Shown: positions 8,831-18,458 of the stretch, piece by piece | How the letters are laid out: each line of letters opens with the position of its first letter | Numbering within the stretch: the stretch's first letter is position 1 | From: Bog-159 sp050008575 | Lineage (GTDB): Bacteria > Acidobacteriota > Terriglobia > Bryobacterales > Bryobacteraceae | NCBI GenBank assembly: GCA_050008575.1 | Contig: JBEKMJ010000025.1 | Location: forward strand, 1 to 64,000 | Length of the DNA: 64,000 nt | Direction: 5' to 3' | Made by a program: the position numbers and the translations under genes | The notes under the pieces: generated by a model | Seen by the model: only the letters and a program-made list of their open reading frames with translations | Told to the model about the DNA's origin: nothing | Database searches by the model: none

Positions 8831-9168
8831 CCGGTCAGCGCGCCTCGGCCACGGAATTGCCCGCCGGCACCTGGCGCAATTTGCAGCGGTTCAATCCGGA
8901 GGTCAAATCCCGCACGAACGCGGTGGCCACGATGCGCGCGCCGGCCGGCGTGGGATGAATGAAGTCCGCCGAAACCAGTTGGGGATGGCTCGCGTACCAG
9001 CGCGCCATGGTGCCCGCGTTGAAAAATCCGCAATGCAGCTCCAAGGCCACGCGGCGCTGAATGTCGACGATGCGAGGTATGGTGGGCAGCGTTTCAATCT
9101 CGCCGCCATTCTGCTGGCCGCGGTCCATGGGACTCATCACCAGTATAGAAGCATTGGGCAGCGCGGCG
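8767..9168. repeat. Direct repeat copy 1 flanking the 10.7-kb insert
   Basis: About 402 bp nearly identical (roughly 95% by eye) and in the same orientation to 19425-19847. It contains the first codons of SGNH protein 1 and the last 110 or so codons of SGNH protein 2. Relative to copy 2 it lacks 21 bp (seven codons, 'TFEAMGG' region) and has scattered substitutions. Confidence 0.95.
8835..9168 (-). pseudogene. 3' fragment of SGNH hydrolase 2
   Basis: The frame from 'ALPNASILVMSPMDRGQ' to the C-terminus 'NSVAEAR' duplicates the end of the intact gene at 19493-20911, including the 'DFIHPTPAG' block with the catalytic Asp and His. The catalytic serine domain is missing. Homology stops abruptly at 9168. 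Upstream codons to 9308 stay open but read as unrelated sequence, so this is a truncated copy left by rearrangement. Confidence 0.9.
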
Positions 9169-9597
9169 TGGTGCTTCGGCCGCGACTGGAGCCGTTCACA
9201 AGTGCCCGCGCCTGGCGAACAAATCCTGGCTCCCGCGAAAACTCGTCTGGGCGAGGCGTGCCAGCGCCCCTCAACTGCAACGACGCCGGGGCGGGCGGCC
9301 TCAACCAAAACGCCTAGAGCGCCCGTCGCCGTGAACCCTTGCTCGCGAGCGGCCCGGACACCGGCTCGCTCGCCGATGAGCGTTGATTAGGGTGTTAGGT
9401 GGAAGACCGTACAGGCGCCGGACAGCATCTTCCGTAGGCAGCGGCAGCGTTAGTGGCTCTATTAACATGAGGGAAACTTTCTGTGCGCCCAGTTCCTGCA
9501 ATCTCTTGCCGAGCCGTTTGTATCCTGCCCCCAATCAAGGTTCGAGTCTACTAGAGGACACGGGGCGGTTCCCGGCCGGCCAACTCGTTAAAGCATG
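9169..9597. other. Non-coding stretch at the left edge of the insert
   Basis: Between the truncated SGNH copy and the TonB-receptor terminator I see no convincing gene. A 77-residue minus-strand frame at 9301-9534 has no recognisable domain and no ribosome site. The junction with the repeat is sharp at 9168. Confidence 0.5.
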
Positions 9598-9622
9598 AAA
9601 AGGGGAGCCTTTCGGCTCCCCT
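9598..9622 (-). terminator. Rho-independent terminator of the TonB-receptor gene
   Basis: Read on the minus strand, a perfect 9-bp stem AGGGGAGCC / GGCTCCCCT closes a GAAA tetraloop and is followed by TTTTC. It begins 28 nt after the receptor stop codon. Confidence 0.85.
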
Positions 9623-9650
9623 GGTGGTCGTCGGTGGATTTTGAGTTCGA

Positions 9651-12600
9651 CTAGAAGGTGACCTTTCCGGTGACCTGGACGAGGCGGGGCGCGGAATCGA
9701 AGCCAAGGAAGTTACCATAGGGACTGGTCGGGGTCCCGGCCATTTGCAGGATCTTTCCAAATGTGGGATCGCCGAAGCCGCTGTCAGGCACGGCATAGTT
9801 CGGGTGATTGAGGACATTGAAGGCCTGGGCGCCCAAGCCGAAGGTGACGCGCTCGGCGATCTTAAACGTCTTATAGACCTGCATATCGACGTCGAAGTAG
9901 CCAGGGCCGCGGAACTGATTGCGGCTTTGGGGCGAAATCCCCGGGTAATTCGTGAACGCGCCTGAGGCGCTTTGAATAAAGCTATTGGCGTTCAAGCAAG
10001 GTGTGTTGACCGCGGACGCCCCGCAGCTATTCGTGTAAGAACCGGTTGGGTAAGCCAGAATTGGCGCATCTGTATTGGTGATGGCTCCGCTCCAATTATT
10101 ATCGGTGACGGTGAACGGCAAACCCGAGCGCAGGAAAGTCTTGCCCGACAATTGCCAGCCCCCAAACACGGAATTCACGAGGTGGTTGCCGAAACGATAC
10201 GCGGGCGAATATACCCAATCCCCAGTCAAGCTGTGCCGGATGTCGTAATCGGAGTTGCCGTAATTTCCCTGCCGCAGCCCGTACGGACTGATCTGCGTCC
10301 CGATGGCGGTATTGGTATTGATGGCGAAGACGCCACCGTTGGAAACGTCGTCGAGGCCGTGGGACCAGGTGTAATTCAGGTCGAAAGCCAGGCCGCGTGA
10401 GAGGCGTTTTCGGACCGTAACGGTTGCGCCGTTGTAATTGGAAACGCCTCCGCTCTGGACCTCGGTGACCGTGCCATAGCTGGGATTGGGCGGCGCACCC
10501 TGCGCGATCGCGCCGACGGTCGGGTAAAGCGCACCAGGGAGCCCGAAGGCTTCGGGGTCATACGCGTTGCCCCAGGTATTTCCATACGGGATTTTAATCC
10601 CGTGGTTACCGTTATAAGCCAGAATCAGAGCGTAGGATCTACCCAAATCGCGCTGAATCTGCAAATTCCATTCCTGATAAACGGGCGAGTGAATGGTCCC
10701 ATTGAAGTAGTTGAACGAAGGCGCCTCAAAGATCGATCCGAGGCCCTGCAAAGTTGAGGAGATCTGATTGAAGCTCTGATTGATGTTGAACGACTTTGCA
10801 GATGCCGCGTACGTTGCAGCCCCGCCCGCGGGATCGAACGGCAATACCCCGCCGGCAGGCCGGACACGGATCGCAACCGTAGAGGGCGGATCCGAATTCA
10901 AGTTGTCTACCAGCCCGGCGGGTGCATTATCGTAGAACATGCCGGCGCCGCCGCTGATGATGGTCTTGCCCGATGTACCTGGGGAATAGGAGAAACCCAG
11001 GCGGGGTGACCAGTCGACGCTGTCGACGCCAGGGTACGCGTAATGCAGGCCGGTGGCAATGTCGGCGCTATAAGGGACACTGCCGTTGCCGGCAACCGTC
11101 GAAGCGAGGCTCGAGAACGGAGCTTTAAACGCTGAGAAGCAATCCGTCTGACAAACCGGATTGGAGTTGTGCTCGCCGCGGAGGGCGATGGTCAACTTAA
11201 AGTTGGGGCGAACTCTCCACTCGTCTTGCGCGTACACACCTAATCCCCACAGGGCGATCGGTACGTCGGTGGATAGATTGTCGGATTGCCGGTATTGGAA
11301 CGCCAGCCCATCGGCATACTGCTGCAGACCATTTTCCGTGTAGCCGAAGTAGACGGCCGGCTCGTTGAATGCGAAGTTATGGTCGCTGACATCGTAACGC
11401 CGGAAGTTTTCGCCGAATTTCAGATTATGGTTCCCGAAGGTATAACTGAAATCGTCGATGAATTGGTATTGGGTGATGTTGCGGCCTTGGGGGAATTCGT
11501 AAATCCCATTGAAGCCGGTAAACGGCACCGTACCGGAAGTGATGATGCCGTACGGAAAGATGCTCAAATCCTGAGCGGTATCCTGCGTGAACTGAGCCCG
11601 ATAGTAGCTCAGCGTTGCCATGAAGGAGTTCGTCGCACGCGGACTAAAGACGTGCGTCTCGTCTAACTGGGTATCCCACGAAGGCTGCTTCGAGATGGCG
11701 TCGAACTTCGGATCGACCGGGTCAGTCGCGCTCGGCTGCGTGCCGCGATCCATTTTGTACCGGAAATAAGCCTGATCTTTGTCGCTGAGCCGATGATCCA
11801 CGCGACCGGACAGAATCCATTCGGAAGCCAAAACTGTCGGACTCGAGCGGAACTGCAGGGCGCAGGGCTGCGAAGCCGGATCGAAGCCGGCCAGCGTCAG
11901 ACTGCTGCATGCCGTGGTATTCGGGAGGGCGCTCGCGCCGCTATATCCCGGCACGCCTTGGTATAGGTTGAACATCTTCTGGTAAGTGGCGGCCTCTTTG
12001 GGCTGCATGGCCGTGACGTTAGCCAGCACCGCGCTCGCAAATTGCGGACTCGGAACGGTGAGTATATTCGTGACCGGGAGCACGAACTTGAGTCCTTCGT
12101 TGTCGAGGAAGAAAAACGTCCTGTTCTTGATGATGGGGCCGCCGATGGAGTCCGCCCACTGATTCGCGTTGGAAAAGGGAGTTGGCGCCCCCTGCGCATT
12201 GTTGAACGTATCGTTCGCGTTCAGGAACCGTCCGTTCCAGTAATAATTGGCGTTGCCGTGGATCTGGTTGGTGCCCGATTTGGTGACATATGAAACCTGA
12301 GCTCCGGATAGCTGGCCGTACTGACCGCTGTAGGGGTTCGTGGTGATGGTCACTTCCTGGACTTCATTCGAACCGAGGGTGAGGTTAGAGGCGCCCGAAT
12401 TGTTGATATTGAAATACGGATCCATGTTGTTCTCGCCGTTGGTTGTGAACAGGTTCGAGGTGCCGGGTAGCCCGTTTACGGTGAAGTTGCCGAAACCACT
12501 CATTCCGGGCGGCGCGACGTTGAGGAGAGCACCGGGCGCGGTGTAGGCGATAGTGGTTAAATCGCCGCCGCCGCTGGGTAACAGTTCCATTTGTTGCTGG

Positions 12601-13040
12601 GTAAAGGTTGTGATTTGGGCCGGGTCGTCGTTGACCAGAGGCATAGCATCCGAAACCTCAACGCTGGTGACGGCTTGCCCCACCTGAAGAATCAGACTCG
12701 CCGTGACTACGTTTCCGACAGAAACCTCCACGGAACGTTCGACCTTTTCAAAGCCGGCGACAGTCGTCGATAGCTTGTAGCGGCCCGGTTTGAGAAGCGA
12801 AAACCGGAATTCTCCCGAGCCGTTGGATGACGCGGTTTGAACGGATCCGTTATCGAGATCGGTCAGGGTGACAGTTGCGTTAGGGATCGCGGCGGCGGTG
12901 GCATCCGTGATGTTGCCGGATACACCGCCGGTCGTCAGAGATTGTGCGAGGCTGGAGACCGTACCTATAGACAGCAGGATTCCAAATGTGCTGAAGAGCA
13001 AGGCCCCTAGCCGGATTTTGGCGTTTTTTGAAGCAGTCAT
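9651..13040 (-). CDS. TonB-dependent receptor with carboxypeptidase-regulatory-like domain
   Basis: 1129 residues, an outer-membrane beta-barrel of the Oar/SusC-like type abundant in Acidobacteria. A signal peptide (about 1-33) is followed by a CarboxypepD_reg-like Ig domain (about 38-118, 'GGVSGNITDATAAAIPNATV'), a plug (about 130-250, 'VTKSGTNQIHGNANYYWNGR') and a long barrel ending in Phe ('VQVTGKVTF'), the usual barrel-assembly signal. It imports or binds a large ligand using TonB energy; the ligand is not predictable. It has its own terminator and lies inside the DNA that splits the acylation cassette. By eye the base composition is less GC-rich than the flanks, in keeping with acquisition. 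Confidence 0.95.
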   Translation of the reverse strand: MTASKNAKIRLGALLFSTFGILLSIGTVSSLAQSLTTGGVSGNITDATAAAIPNATVTLTDLDNGSVQTASSNGSGEFRFSLLKPGRYKLSTTVAGFEKVERSVEVSVGNVVTASLILQVGQAVTSVEVSDAMPLVNDDPAQITTFTQQQMELLPSGGGDLTTIAYTAPGALLNVAPPGMSGFGNFTVNGLPGTSNLFTTNGENNMDPYFNINNSGASNLTLGSNEVQEVTITTNPYSGQYGQLSGAQVSYVTKSGTNQIHGNANYYWNGRFLNANDTFNNAQGAPTPFSNANQWADSIGGPIIKNRTFFFLDNEGLKFVLPVTNILTVPSPQFASAVLANVTAMQPKEAATYQKMFNLYQGVPGYSGASALPNTTACSSLTLAGFDPASQPCALQFRSSPTVLASEWILSGRVDHRLSDKDQAYFRYKMDRGTQPSATDPVDPKFDAISKQPSWDTQLDETHVFSPRATNSFMATLSYYRAQFTQDTAQDLSIFPYGIITSGTVPFTGFNGIYEFPQGRNITQYQFIDDFSYTFGNHNLKFGENFRRYDVSDHNFAFNEPAVYFGYTENGLQQYADGLAFQYRQSDNLSTDVPIALWGLGVYAQDEWRVRPNFKLTIALRGEHNSNPVCQTDCFSAFKAPFSSLASTVAGNGSVPYSADIATGLHYAYPGVDSVDWSPRLGFSYSPGTSGKTIISGGAGMFYDNAPAGLVDNLNSDPPSTVAIRVRPAGGVLPFDPAGGAATYAASAKSFNINQSFNQISSTLQGLGSIFEAPSFNYFNGTIHSPVYQEWNLQIQRDLGRSYALILAYNGNHGIKIPYGNTWGNAYDPEAFGLPGALYPTVGAIAQGAPPNPSYGTVTEVQSGGVSNYNGATVTVRKRLSRGLAFDLNYTWSHGLDDVSNGGVFAINTNTAIGTQISPYGLRQGNYGNSDYDIRHSLTGDWVYSPAYRFGNHLVNSVFGGWQLSGKTFLRSGLPFTVTDNNWSGAITNTDAPILAYPTGSYTNSCGASAVNTPCLNANSFIQSASGAFTNYPGISPQSRNQFRGPGYFDVDMQVYKTFKIAERVTFGLGAQAFNVLNHPNYAVPDSGFGDPTFGKILQMAGTPTSPYGNFLGFDSAPRLVQVTGKVTF

Positions 13041-13438
13041 GGTAAGAGAGTAGCGTTCACTGGCTTCAGTTGGTTCGGCTGATCCTCAGGCCGATTGAAC
13101 GATGCGATGGGTTGCCGGTTTTAGCCGCTGAGCCGTTCTTGTCAACGCTGCTCCCATAGTTACTACTTGACCGGCGATTTCGCCGGCTACACCTGGCACG
13201 AAATAGAGAAGAGGCCATCTCCGTGGGCGAAGATGTGCTCGGCGCGGCGATTGCTACCACCAGTATTGCCGGAGAAGCGAAGCAGATGTGACGCCAAGCG
13301 CCGGAGTGGACGAACCGAGGTGTGACAAGCGTCCGCCACTTGGGCCGGCGATGGCGTGAGGATTTCATTCGACCCCGGCCAGTAGACCGGGGAGGCGACC
13401 TACAAGACCCGAGTTTTGACAGGTGGCTGATCTCGCTA
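13041..13438. other. Gene-free stretch with a short repeat
   Basis: No supportable gene. It carries a sequence of about 47 bp (13077-13123, beginning GGCTGATCCTCAGG) that recurs imperfectly at 14289-14335 in the same orientation, so the two copies flank the lipoprotein gene 13439-14176. A minus-strand frame at 13066-13602 overlaps that gene and looks spurious. Confidence 0.5.
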
Positions 13439-14176
13439 TTAGTGAAGTGCCATGTGCGGCGCAGGGCTGCCATCTGACCAATTGGCGACCGGAACCATAA
13501 AAATTGTTTCGGGCTCCGGCATGTCACGAAAGTCGTCACTAAACAAGACTGGAGAGCCGGCAACGTTCGCGCCCCAACTGGCCTCGCCTGTCGTGGGAAC
13601 ATGGAACATCAAGTGAGGACACCAATGCCCGGCCGAGTCGCCGAGATATCCCATCTTCGAAAGCATGTAAGACATCGCGCCGGCCTCCGGTGCCGGCAGC
13701 TCTTTCTTGGCAGCGCTGGCCGCTATGATTCCGTGCACCTGTGCCTTGGATAGCCCAGCCAGGATCAGTTTCGTCCTGTTCAAGGTATAAGGAAGGACCG
13801 TTCTCACCGCCGCCGGGTTGTAGCATACCGGCCCTCGAATCTTAGGATTCCAGAACTCCGGACTGTCGAATGAAGACATCCAGGACCGTTCGACGAGGCA
13901 CGTGAAGCCGTTCTTGCCGTTGACTGCGGTTCTATAGCCATTTGTGACGAGGATAAGAACTGCCGCATCTCGTGCGATTGCTTCCGGAGCTGCGCTGCGG
14001 GCCATTGCGATTTCAGCGCCGGAATCCGCCATCAGGTATTGCTCCACAGCAGCTATCCGGGGGTACTGTTCCGAAATAGCGATTCCCTGGCAGCCGGCGA
14101 CCAAGATCTGTGCCACCAGAGCGGATTGTAGCGAGATTCTACGTGGACGTGCATTTCTCATCGAGAGGGTTCCCAT
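13439..14176 (-). CDS. Putative lipoprotein of unknown function
   Basis: 245 residues. The N-terminus 'SALVAQILVAGCQG' carries a lipobox-like V-A-G-C, so the protein may be lipid-anchored. The rest is soluble, with the phrases 'NGKNGFTCLVERSW', 'FWNPKIRGPVCYNP' and 'GHWCPHLMFHVP' containing well-spaced Cys residues. I have the impression of a conserved but uncharacterised family. An alternative start is the ATG at 14161. It is divergent from the LytS-like kinase gene. No function assigned. Confidence 0.65.
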   Translation of the reverse strand: MGTLSMRNARPRRISLQSALVAQILVAGCQGIAISEQYPRIAAVEQYLMADSGAEIAMARSAAPEAIARDAAVLILVTNGYRTAVNGKNGFTCLVERSWMSSFDSPEFWNPKIRGPVCYNPAAVRTVLPYTLNRTKLILAGLSKAQVHGIIAASAAKKELPAPEAGAMSYMLSKMGYLGDSAGHWCPHLMFHVPTTGEASWGANVAGSPVLFSDDFRDMPEPETIFMVPVANWSDGSPAPHMALH

Positions 14177-14288
14177 GTTCCAGTCTCTTTTTTGCGGCAG
14201 CTTTTCCGCGCTGGCGCTGCATTCATTGGTATTCGGAAAACAGCTATCCGTTCAGAAGTAGAGTAGCACGTGCCGGACTAGCTGGGCG

Positions 14289-14335
14289 GGCTGATCCTCA
14301 GGGCGATTGACCGCTGCGGCGAGTTGCCGGTTTTG
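14289..14335. repeat. Second copy of the GGCTGATCCTCAGG repeat
   Basis: It matches 13077-13123 at roughly four of five positions, in the same orientation. The pair brackets the lipoprotein gene. Its nature is unknown. Confidence 0.5.
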
Positions 14336-14378
14336 ATCGGTAGATCGGGTTCCGCGACGCGGCAACTGCGCTAGAATC

Positions 14379-15452
14379 ATGTTGGTGCTTCATAAACGCT
14401 TGCGGCTCACTTCATTTTGGCAGTTACAAACCGTGGGGTGGGTCTGTTTCTACGCTTGGACTCTGTTGGGATCGCTTCCCGACATTATGCGACGCTCGGC
14501 AGCGCTTCGCGAAAACACGCTGGTGGTGGGTTTGCTGTTCCTCGGTAGTTGTATATTGCACCCTGTTTGCCGGTGGCTGCTGCGCCGTTACCCCTCCTGG
14601 ATCGCGTTTGAATTGCGGGCTTTTGGCGTGTCGGTCACAATCGGAGCGGCGACCGCGTTCGTGTATGAACTGACGGTGAGGGGCATTCACCACATGAACG
14701 CTGTGGACCTGGCCGTAAATTCGGCCGATTTCCCTTTCTTGCTTTTCTGTTGGTCCAGTCTGTACTTCAGCATCAAGCAATGGCATACATCGTCGCAGGA
14801 GAGGGAACGTCTGTTGCGTGCCGAAGCGGAGGCTCGGGAAGCCCGGCTACAAGCGTTGCGCTATCAATTGAATCCGCACTTTTTGTTCAACTCCCTGAAC
14901 GCCGTTTCCACGCTGGTCCTGGATGGCGAAGCCTCCGCGGCTACGAAGATGTTGGCGCAAATCGGGGATTTCCTGCGCACCAGCCTGAACGACCAGGCCG
15001 CCCTGGAGGCGCCTCTTTCAGAGGAGATGGCATTTACGGAACAGTACATCGCAATCGAGAAAACCCGGCTGGGGGACCGGTTGCAAGTGGAGTTAACCAT
15101 ATCTCCGGAGACGCTGGATGCCATGGTGCCGGGCATGTTACTTCAGCCGCTGGTGGAGAATGCGGTGCGGCATGGCGTGGCGAGCATTGCAGAGGGTGGG
15201 AAGATCGCCATAGAGAGCGGGCTGCACGAAGGGCGATTACGAATTATCGTCAGAAATTCGGGACGCCAAGGCTCTCGCAAACAGGGGGAAGGCGAGAATG
15301 GAATCGGCAAGCGCAACATTTCAGAACGGTTGCAGACACTGTACGGTAACGATCATCAATTTTGGCTGGAGTGGCCGGAATCCGGCGGCTGTGTCGTCAT
15401 TGTGGAACTGCCCATCCGGAGGCTCGGACCGCAAGAGGTATCGCCGTGTTAG
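14379..15452 (+). CDS. LytS-type sensor histidine kinase
   Basis: 357 residues. About four membrane segments occupy residues 12-140, followed by a coiled stretch ('ERERLLRAEAEAREAR') and a His_kinase domain of the LytS/YehU class. The phosphoacceptor is His167 in 'LNPHFLFNSLN', and the ATPase N box is 'LVENAVRHG'. It senses an unknown signal at the membrane and phosphorylates the LytTR response regulator whose start codon overlaps its stop by 7 nt. The pair lies inside the insert, next to the TonB receptor and lipoprotein, which may be its targets. Confidence 0.93.
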   Translation: MLVLHKRLRLTSFWQLQTVGWVCFYAWTLLGSLPDIMRRSAALRENTLVVGLLFLGSCILHPVCRWLLRRYPSWIAFELRAFGVSVTIGAATAFVYELTVRGIHHMNAVDLAVNSADFPFLLFCWSSLYFSIKQWHTSSQERERLLRAEAEAREARLQALRYQLNPHFLFNSLNAVSTLVLDGEASAATKMLAQIGDFLRTSLNDQAALEAPLSEEMAFTEQYIAIEKTRLGDRLQVELTISPETLDAMVPGMLLQPLVENAVRHGVASIAEGGKIAIESGLHEGRLRIIVRNSGRQGSRKQGEGENGIGKRNISERLQTLYGNDHQFWLEWPESGGCVVIVELPIRRLGPQEVSPC

Positions 15453-16204
15453 CGCTTATCGTGGACGATGAGCCATTGGCTCGCCGTGGGGTCGTTCTAA
15501 GGCTCCGGAAGTTCAAGGATATCGAGATCGTCGGGCAATGCGGGGATGGCGTGTCCGCGGTCGAGAAAATACTCGACCTTTCGCCCGACTTGGTCTTCCT
15601 GGATGTGCAGATGCCGGGAATGGATGGCTTCGAGGTTTTACGCGCCGTGCCTAAAGAGAAGCTGCCGAACGTAATCTTCTTGACCGCGTATGAACAGCAC
15701 GCACTGCGCGCATTCGAGGTTCACGCGTTGGACTACCTTCTGAAGCCGGTGGACGACGAGCGCTTCGCGGCCGCTATCGGCCGGGCTCGAAAGCTCGTCG
15801 ATTCATCGTTGAAGACGAGGATGGCTGAACGCGTTTTGCAGATGCTCGATCAGACGCAGGAGAAATTTGTCTCGCGTTTCACGGTGCAAACCGGGCCTCG
15901 CATACAAATTGTTCAGGCGGACGATGTGGACTGGATTGGAGCTGCCGGGGATTATGCGGAACTGCACGCGCACGGCCGCGCTTACCTGCTGCGCGAAACG
16001 ATGGCCTCGCTGGAGCAGAGGCTCAATCCGGCGAATTTTCTTCGCATCCATCGTTCCCGAATCGTGCGGGTGGAAAACATCGTGGAGCTGCGCTCCATCG
16101 AGAATCGGGAATTCATTGTCCGGCTTTCCGATGGCTCCGAACACCGCTCCAGCCGCACACACGCGAACCGTCTGGAACGCTGGTTGTCATCCGGAGGGCA
16201 ATGA
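15446..16204 (+). CDS. LytTR-family response regulator
   Basis: 252 residues from the GTG at 15446, which has AGAGG upstream and overlaps the kinase stop codon. A longer frame from 15362 would extend into the kinase. The receiver domain has Asp53 in 'LVFLDVQMPG' with acidic residues 'VDDE' and the Lys of 'LLKPVDD'. The C-terminal LytTR DNA-binding domain covers about 150-248 ('RIHRSRIVRVENI'). It regulates transcription by binding direct repeats. The part encoding the LytTR domain is duplicated 2.2 kb downstream as a broken copy. Confidence 0.95.
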   Translation: MLALIVDDEPLARRGVVLRLRKFKDIEIVGQCGDGVSAVEKILDLSPDLVFLDVQMPGMDGFEVLRAVPKEKLPNVIFLTAYEQHALRAFEVHALDYLLKPVDDERFAAAIGRARKLVDSSLKTRMAERVLQMLDQTQEKFVSRFTVQTGPRIQIVQADDVDWIGAAGDYAELHAHGRAYLLRETMASLEQRLNPANFLRIHRSRIVRVENIVELRSIENREFIVRLSDGSEHRSSRTHANRLERWLSSGGQ

Positions 16205-16206
16205 CG
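15868..16206. repeat. Direct repeat A: LytTR domain, intact copy
   Basis: 339 bp recurring at 18109-18447 (offset 2241) with about five mismatches by eye. It spans codons for the LytTR domain through the stop codon of the intact response regulator. Confidence 0.95.
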
Positions 16207-16497
16207 TCCCCCGGAAGCGGAAACCGCCCGCTTGCCAAGGCTGGCAAGCTCGCGGAGACTGTCGAACAAGGTGCACAAGTGTTGCCGGAGATCGCCTGGC
16301 CGATCCACAGCTTGCGGAAATCGGGATCGAGCCTAAATCCGTTCCCCACTCTTTCTCCAGTGTCACACAAGTATATTGACCATTTGTGTCTGCACACCTA
16401 GGCATTACAGGGCGTCGCGGAACATTTTCGGCGGTTTCCGCGATTTGCTCCTTGACCCCACCTATAAATTGGTCCATACTCTAGGAGAGATTTTTAG
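16207..16497. other. Gene-free stretch
   Basis: About 290 bp downstream of the response regulator. Frames on both strands are open for up to 96 codons, but none has a recognisable domain or ribosome site. It ends at an abrupt junction with a gene fragment at 16498. Confidence 0.45.
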
Positions 16498-16605
16498 TTT
16501 GACGGCGATAAGTGGCTGGCGTCAGTCTTCGGGCTTCCCATCGTGGCAAACGGCAGCGTGTATGTCCCCACGTACGACAACGGCGTCGTGGTGTACCACC
16601 CGTAG
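16498..16605 (+). pseudogene. 3' fragment of a beta-propeller (PQQ-like repeat) protein
   Basis: 35 codons and a stop read 'FGLPIVANGSVYVPTYDNG' followed by VVVYHP. This is the typical last blade of PQQ-binding-like beta-propeller proteins ('P..ANG.VYV.T.....VY'). A stop codon immediately precedes residue 1 of the match, so only the gene end is present. It is the first of several gene fragments in this stretch. Confidence 0.6.
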
Positions 16606-16629
16606 CGGTAACGGCCCCAGGAGCCATCC

Positions 16630-18009
16630 ATGCAATTACTAAGGTATGGGCACGCGTCTGCGATCCTTCTGCTTCTCATCGGCAGCAGCGTCGGCGAAGC
16701 GTGGGGGCAGTCCGGTCCCTCGACACCGGCGGCTAACAAAGGCACCATCACGCTGCTCACCGGGTTCGGCGCGCAGGGATATGACGAGCCGGGGCTGCTC
16801 GTCGAGGTTTCGCCCGGCAAGTTCGTGGGCATAGCCGTTGGCGACAACGCCATCGCATTTACGCTGACCAGCCAGGGCGCCGTCTCCACGTTGTATACGT
16901 TTCCGACTAATGCAGGGCCGGCCCAACAATTGGTGCAGGCAATAAACGGGAGGATCTACGGCACTCAGACCCTCCCGTTAGCAAATTTCAGCCTGGGCCC
17001 CGGCGGGGGCGCGAAGACATATCAACCGACAACGGCCTTCCCCCCGATCTTCTCGACCCAGTTGCCGGACGGCAGCCTGTACGGGACGGAGTGGGCGGGC
17101 AACGGGCACAACGCGCTCGTGCAGATGACGATAGATGGCACGGAAACTGTTCTACACAACTTCTCCGCCACGGAGGGTACGCCGTACGGCCTGCCCATAC
17201 GCGCATCCGACGGCAATTTCTATGGCATTTCCGCGGTCGGCATCGGCCCCGGCCGGTACTCGACTTCGGCGATGGTCTATCGCGTAACTCCCCAAGGCGA
17301 CCTCACGATCACGGCGACCTATCCGGACGGCCATCCCGGTTACGCTGTCGGAACCTTCAGCGAGTACCTGGTGCAGGCCGGCAATGGCATGCTATACGGC
17401 ACGGCCGCGATGGGCGGCAAGAACCGCGGCGGAGCTATCTTCCAGCTTTCGCTCGACGGCAGCTACAAGCTGCTATACGAATTCGCCGGCTCCGTTTCGG
17501 GACTTCCTACGTTCCTTACTGTGGCGAGCGACGGAAACATATACGGCGTGGCGCAGGGCCAGTATCAATTCGGCGGCCCCAGCTCTCTGTTCCGAGTTAC
17601 TCCGGCCGGCCAGTTCGAGACACTTCAGTATCTCAGCGGGCTACAGATCGGCACCTGTCCCTGCTGGTTGACGGAGGGCAGCGACGGCTTGTTCTATGGC
17701 ACCACCATGTCCGGCGGGGAAGGCATCGGCACGGCGTGGACGTGGAACCTGGGCTTGCCCAAACCGCTGCCCAGCCTTAGCGGGTTGCTGCCCGCAAGCG
17801 GCAACGCGGGAACCAGCGTGATTGTCTGGGGCGAAAACCTGCTGGGGGCGACGGGCCTCAGCTTCAATGGAACGCCCGCCGTCACGTTCAGCAACATCAC
17901 TAAGGAGTATGTTTCGGTGACCGTGCCGTCCGGCGCCGCCACCGGCCCGGTTACCGTCACTACTCCAAACGGAACCGCCACTTCACCGATCCTATTTACT
18001 GTCGAGTAG
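16630..18009 (+). CDS. Secreted GloVer-repeat protein with C-terminal IPT/TIG domain
   Basis: 459 residues with AGGAG 7 nt before the ATG. A signal peptide (about 1-26) is followed by repeated blades with the pattern DG..YG (for example 'DGSLYGTEWAGNGHN', 'DGNFYGISAVG', 'GNGMLYGTAAMGG', 'DGLFYGTTMSGGEG'), which are Gloeo/Verruco (GloVer, TIGR03803) tandem repeats and form a propeller-like domain. Residues about 375-459 are an IPT/TIG immunoglobulin-like domain ('GNAGTSVIVWGENLLGATG'). Probably an extracellular binding protein; ligand unknown. It lies in the insert between the two copies of the LytTR repeat. Confidence 0.85.
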   Translation: MQLLRYGHASAILLLLIGSSVGEAWGQSGPSTPAANKGTITLLTGFGAQGYDEPGLLVEVSPGKFVGIAVGDNAIAFTLTSQGAVSTLYTFPTNAGPAQQLVQAINGRIYGTQTLPLANFSLGPGGGAKTYQPTTAFPPIFSTQLPDGSLYGTEWAGNGHNALVQMTIDGTETVLHNFSATEGTPYGLPIRASDGNFYGISAVGIGPGRYSTSAMVYRVTPQGDLTITATYPDGHPGYAVGTFSEYLVQAGNGMLYGTAAMGGKNRGGAIFQLSLDGSYKLLYEFAGSVSGLPTFLTVASDGNIYGVAQGQYQFGGPSSLFRVTPAGQFETLQYLSGLQIGTCPCWLTEGSDGLFYGTTMSGGEGIGTAWTWNLGLPKPLPSLSGLLPASGNAGTSVIVWGENLLGATGLSFNGTPAVTFSNITKEYVSVTVPSGAATGPVTVTTPNGTATSPILFTVE

Positions 18010-18108
18010 CGCGGTATCGATCACAATATGCTCGCGATTCCACGGATTGTAATCCCGAGAGACTACGTCTTGCCAAGTGAGGGACCGCGATCCGGCAATG
18101 TCGGATAT

Positions 18109-18447
18109 TGTCTCCCGTTTCACGGTGCAAACCGGGCCTCGCATACAAATTGTTCAGGCGGACGATGTGGACTGGATTGGAGCTGCCGGGGATTATGCGG
18201 AACTGCACGCGCACGGCCGCGCTTACCTGTTGCGCGAAACGATGGCCTCGCTGGAGTAGAGGCTCAATCCGGCGAATTTTCTTCGCATCCATCGTTCCCG
18301 AATCGTGCGGGTGGAAAACATCGTGGAGCTGCGCTCCATCGAGAATCGGGAATTCACTGTGCGGCTTTCCGATGGCTCCGAACACCGCTCCAGCCGCACA
18401 CACGCGAACCGTCTGGAACGCTGGTTGTCATCCGGAGGGCAATGACG
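18109..18447 (+). pseudogene. Broken duplicate of the LytTR domain (direct repeat B)
   Basis: Second copy of 15868-16206. A CAG codon has become TAG in 'SLEQRLNP', giving 'ASLE*', and the receiver domain is absent. Few mismatches imply a recent duplication, so the intervening GloVer gene was probably brought in or moved by the same event. Confidence 0.93.
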
Positions 18448-18458
18448 GCAGACCGGCC

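Noticed and set aside
13066..13602. 178-codon minus-strand frame
   Set aside because: It overlaps the lipoprotein gene in another frame, is Arg/Ser-rich and has no ribosome site.
18077..18259. Second functional LytTR regulator
   Set aside because: It is a truncated duplicate with an in-frame stop and no receiver domain.
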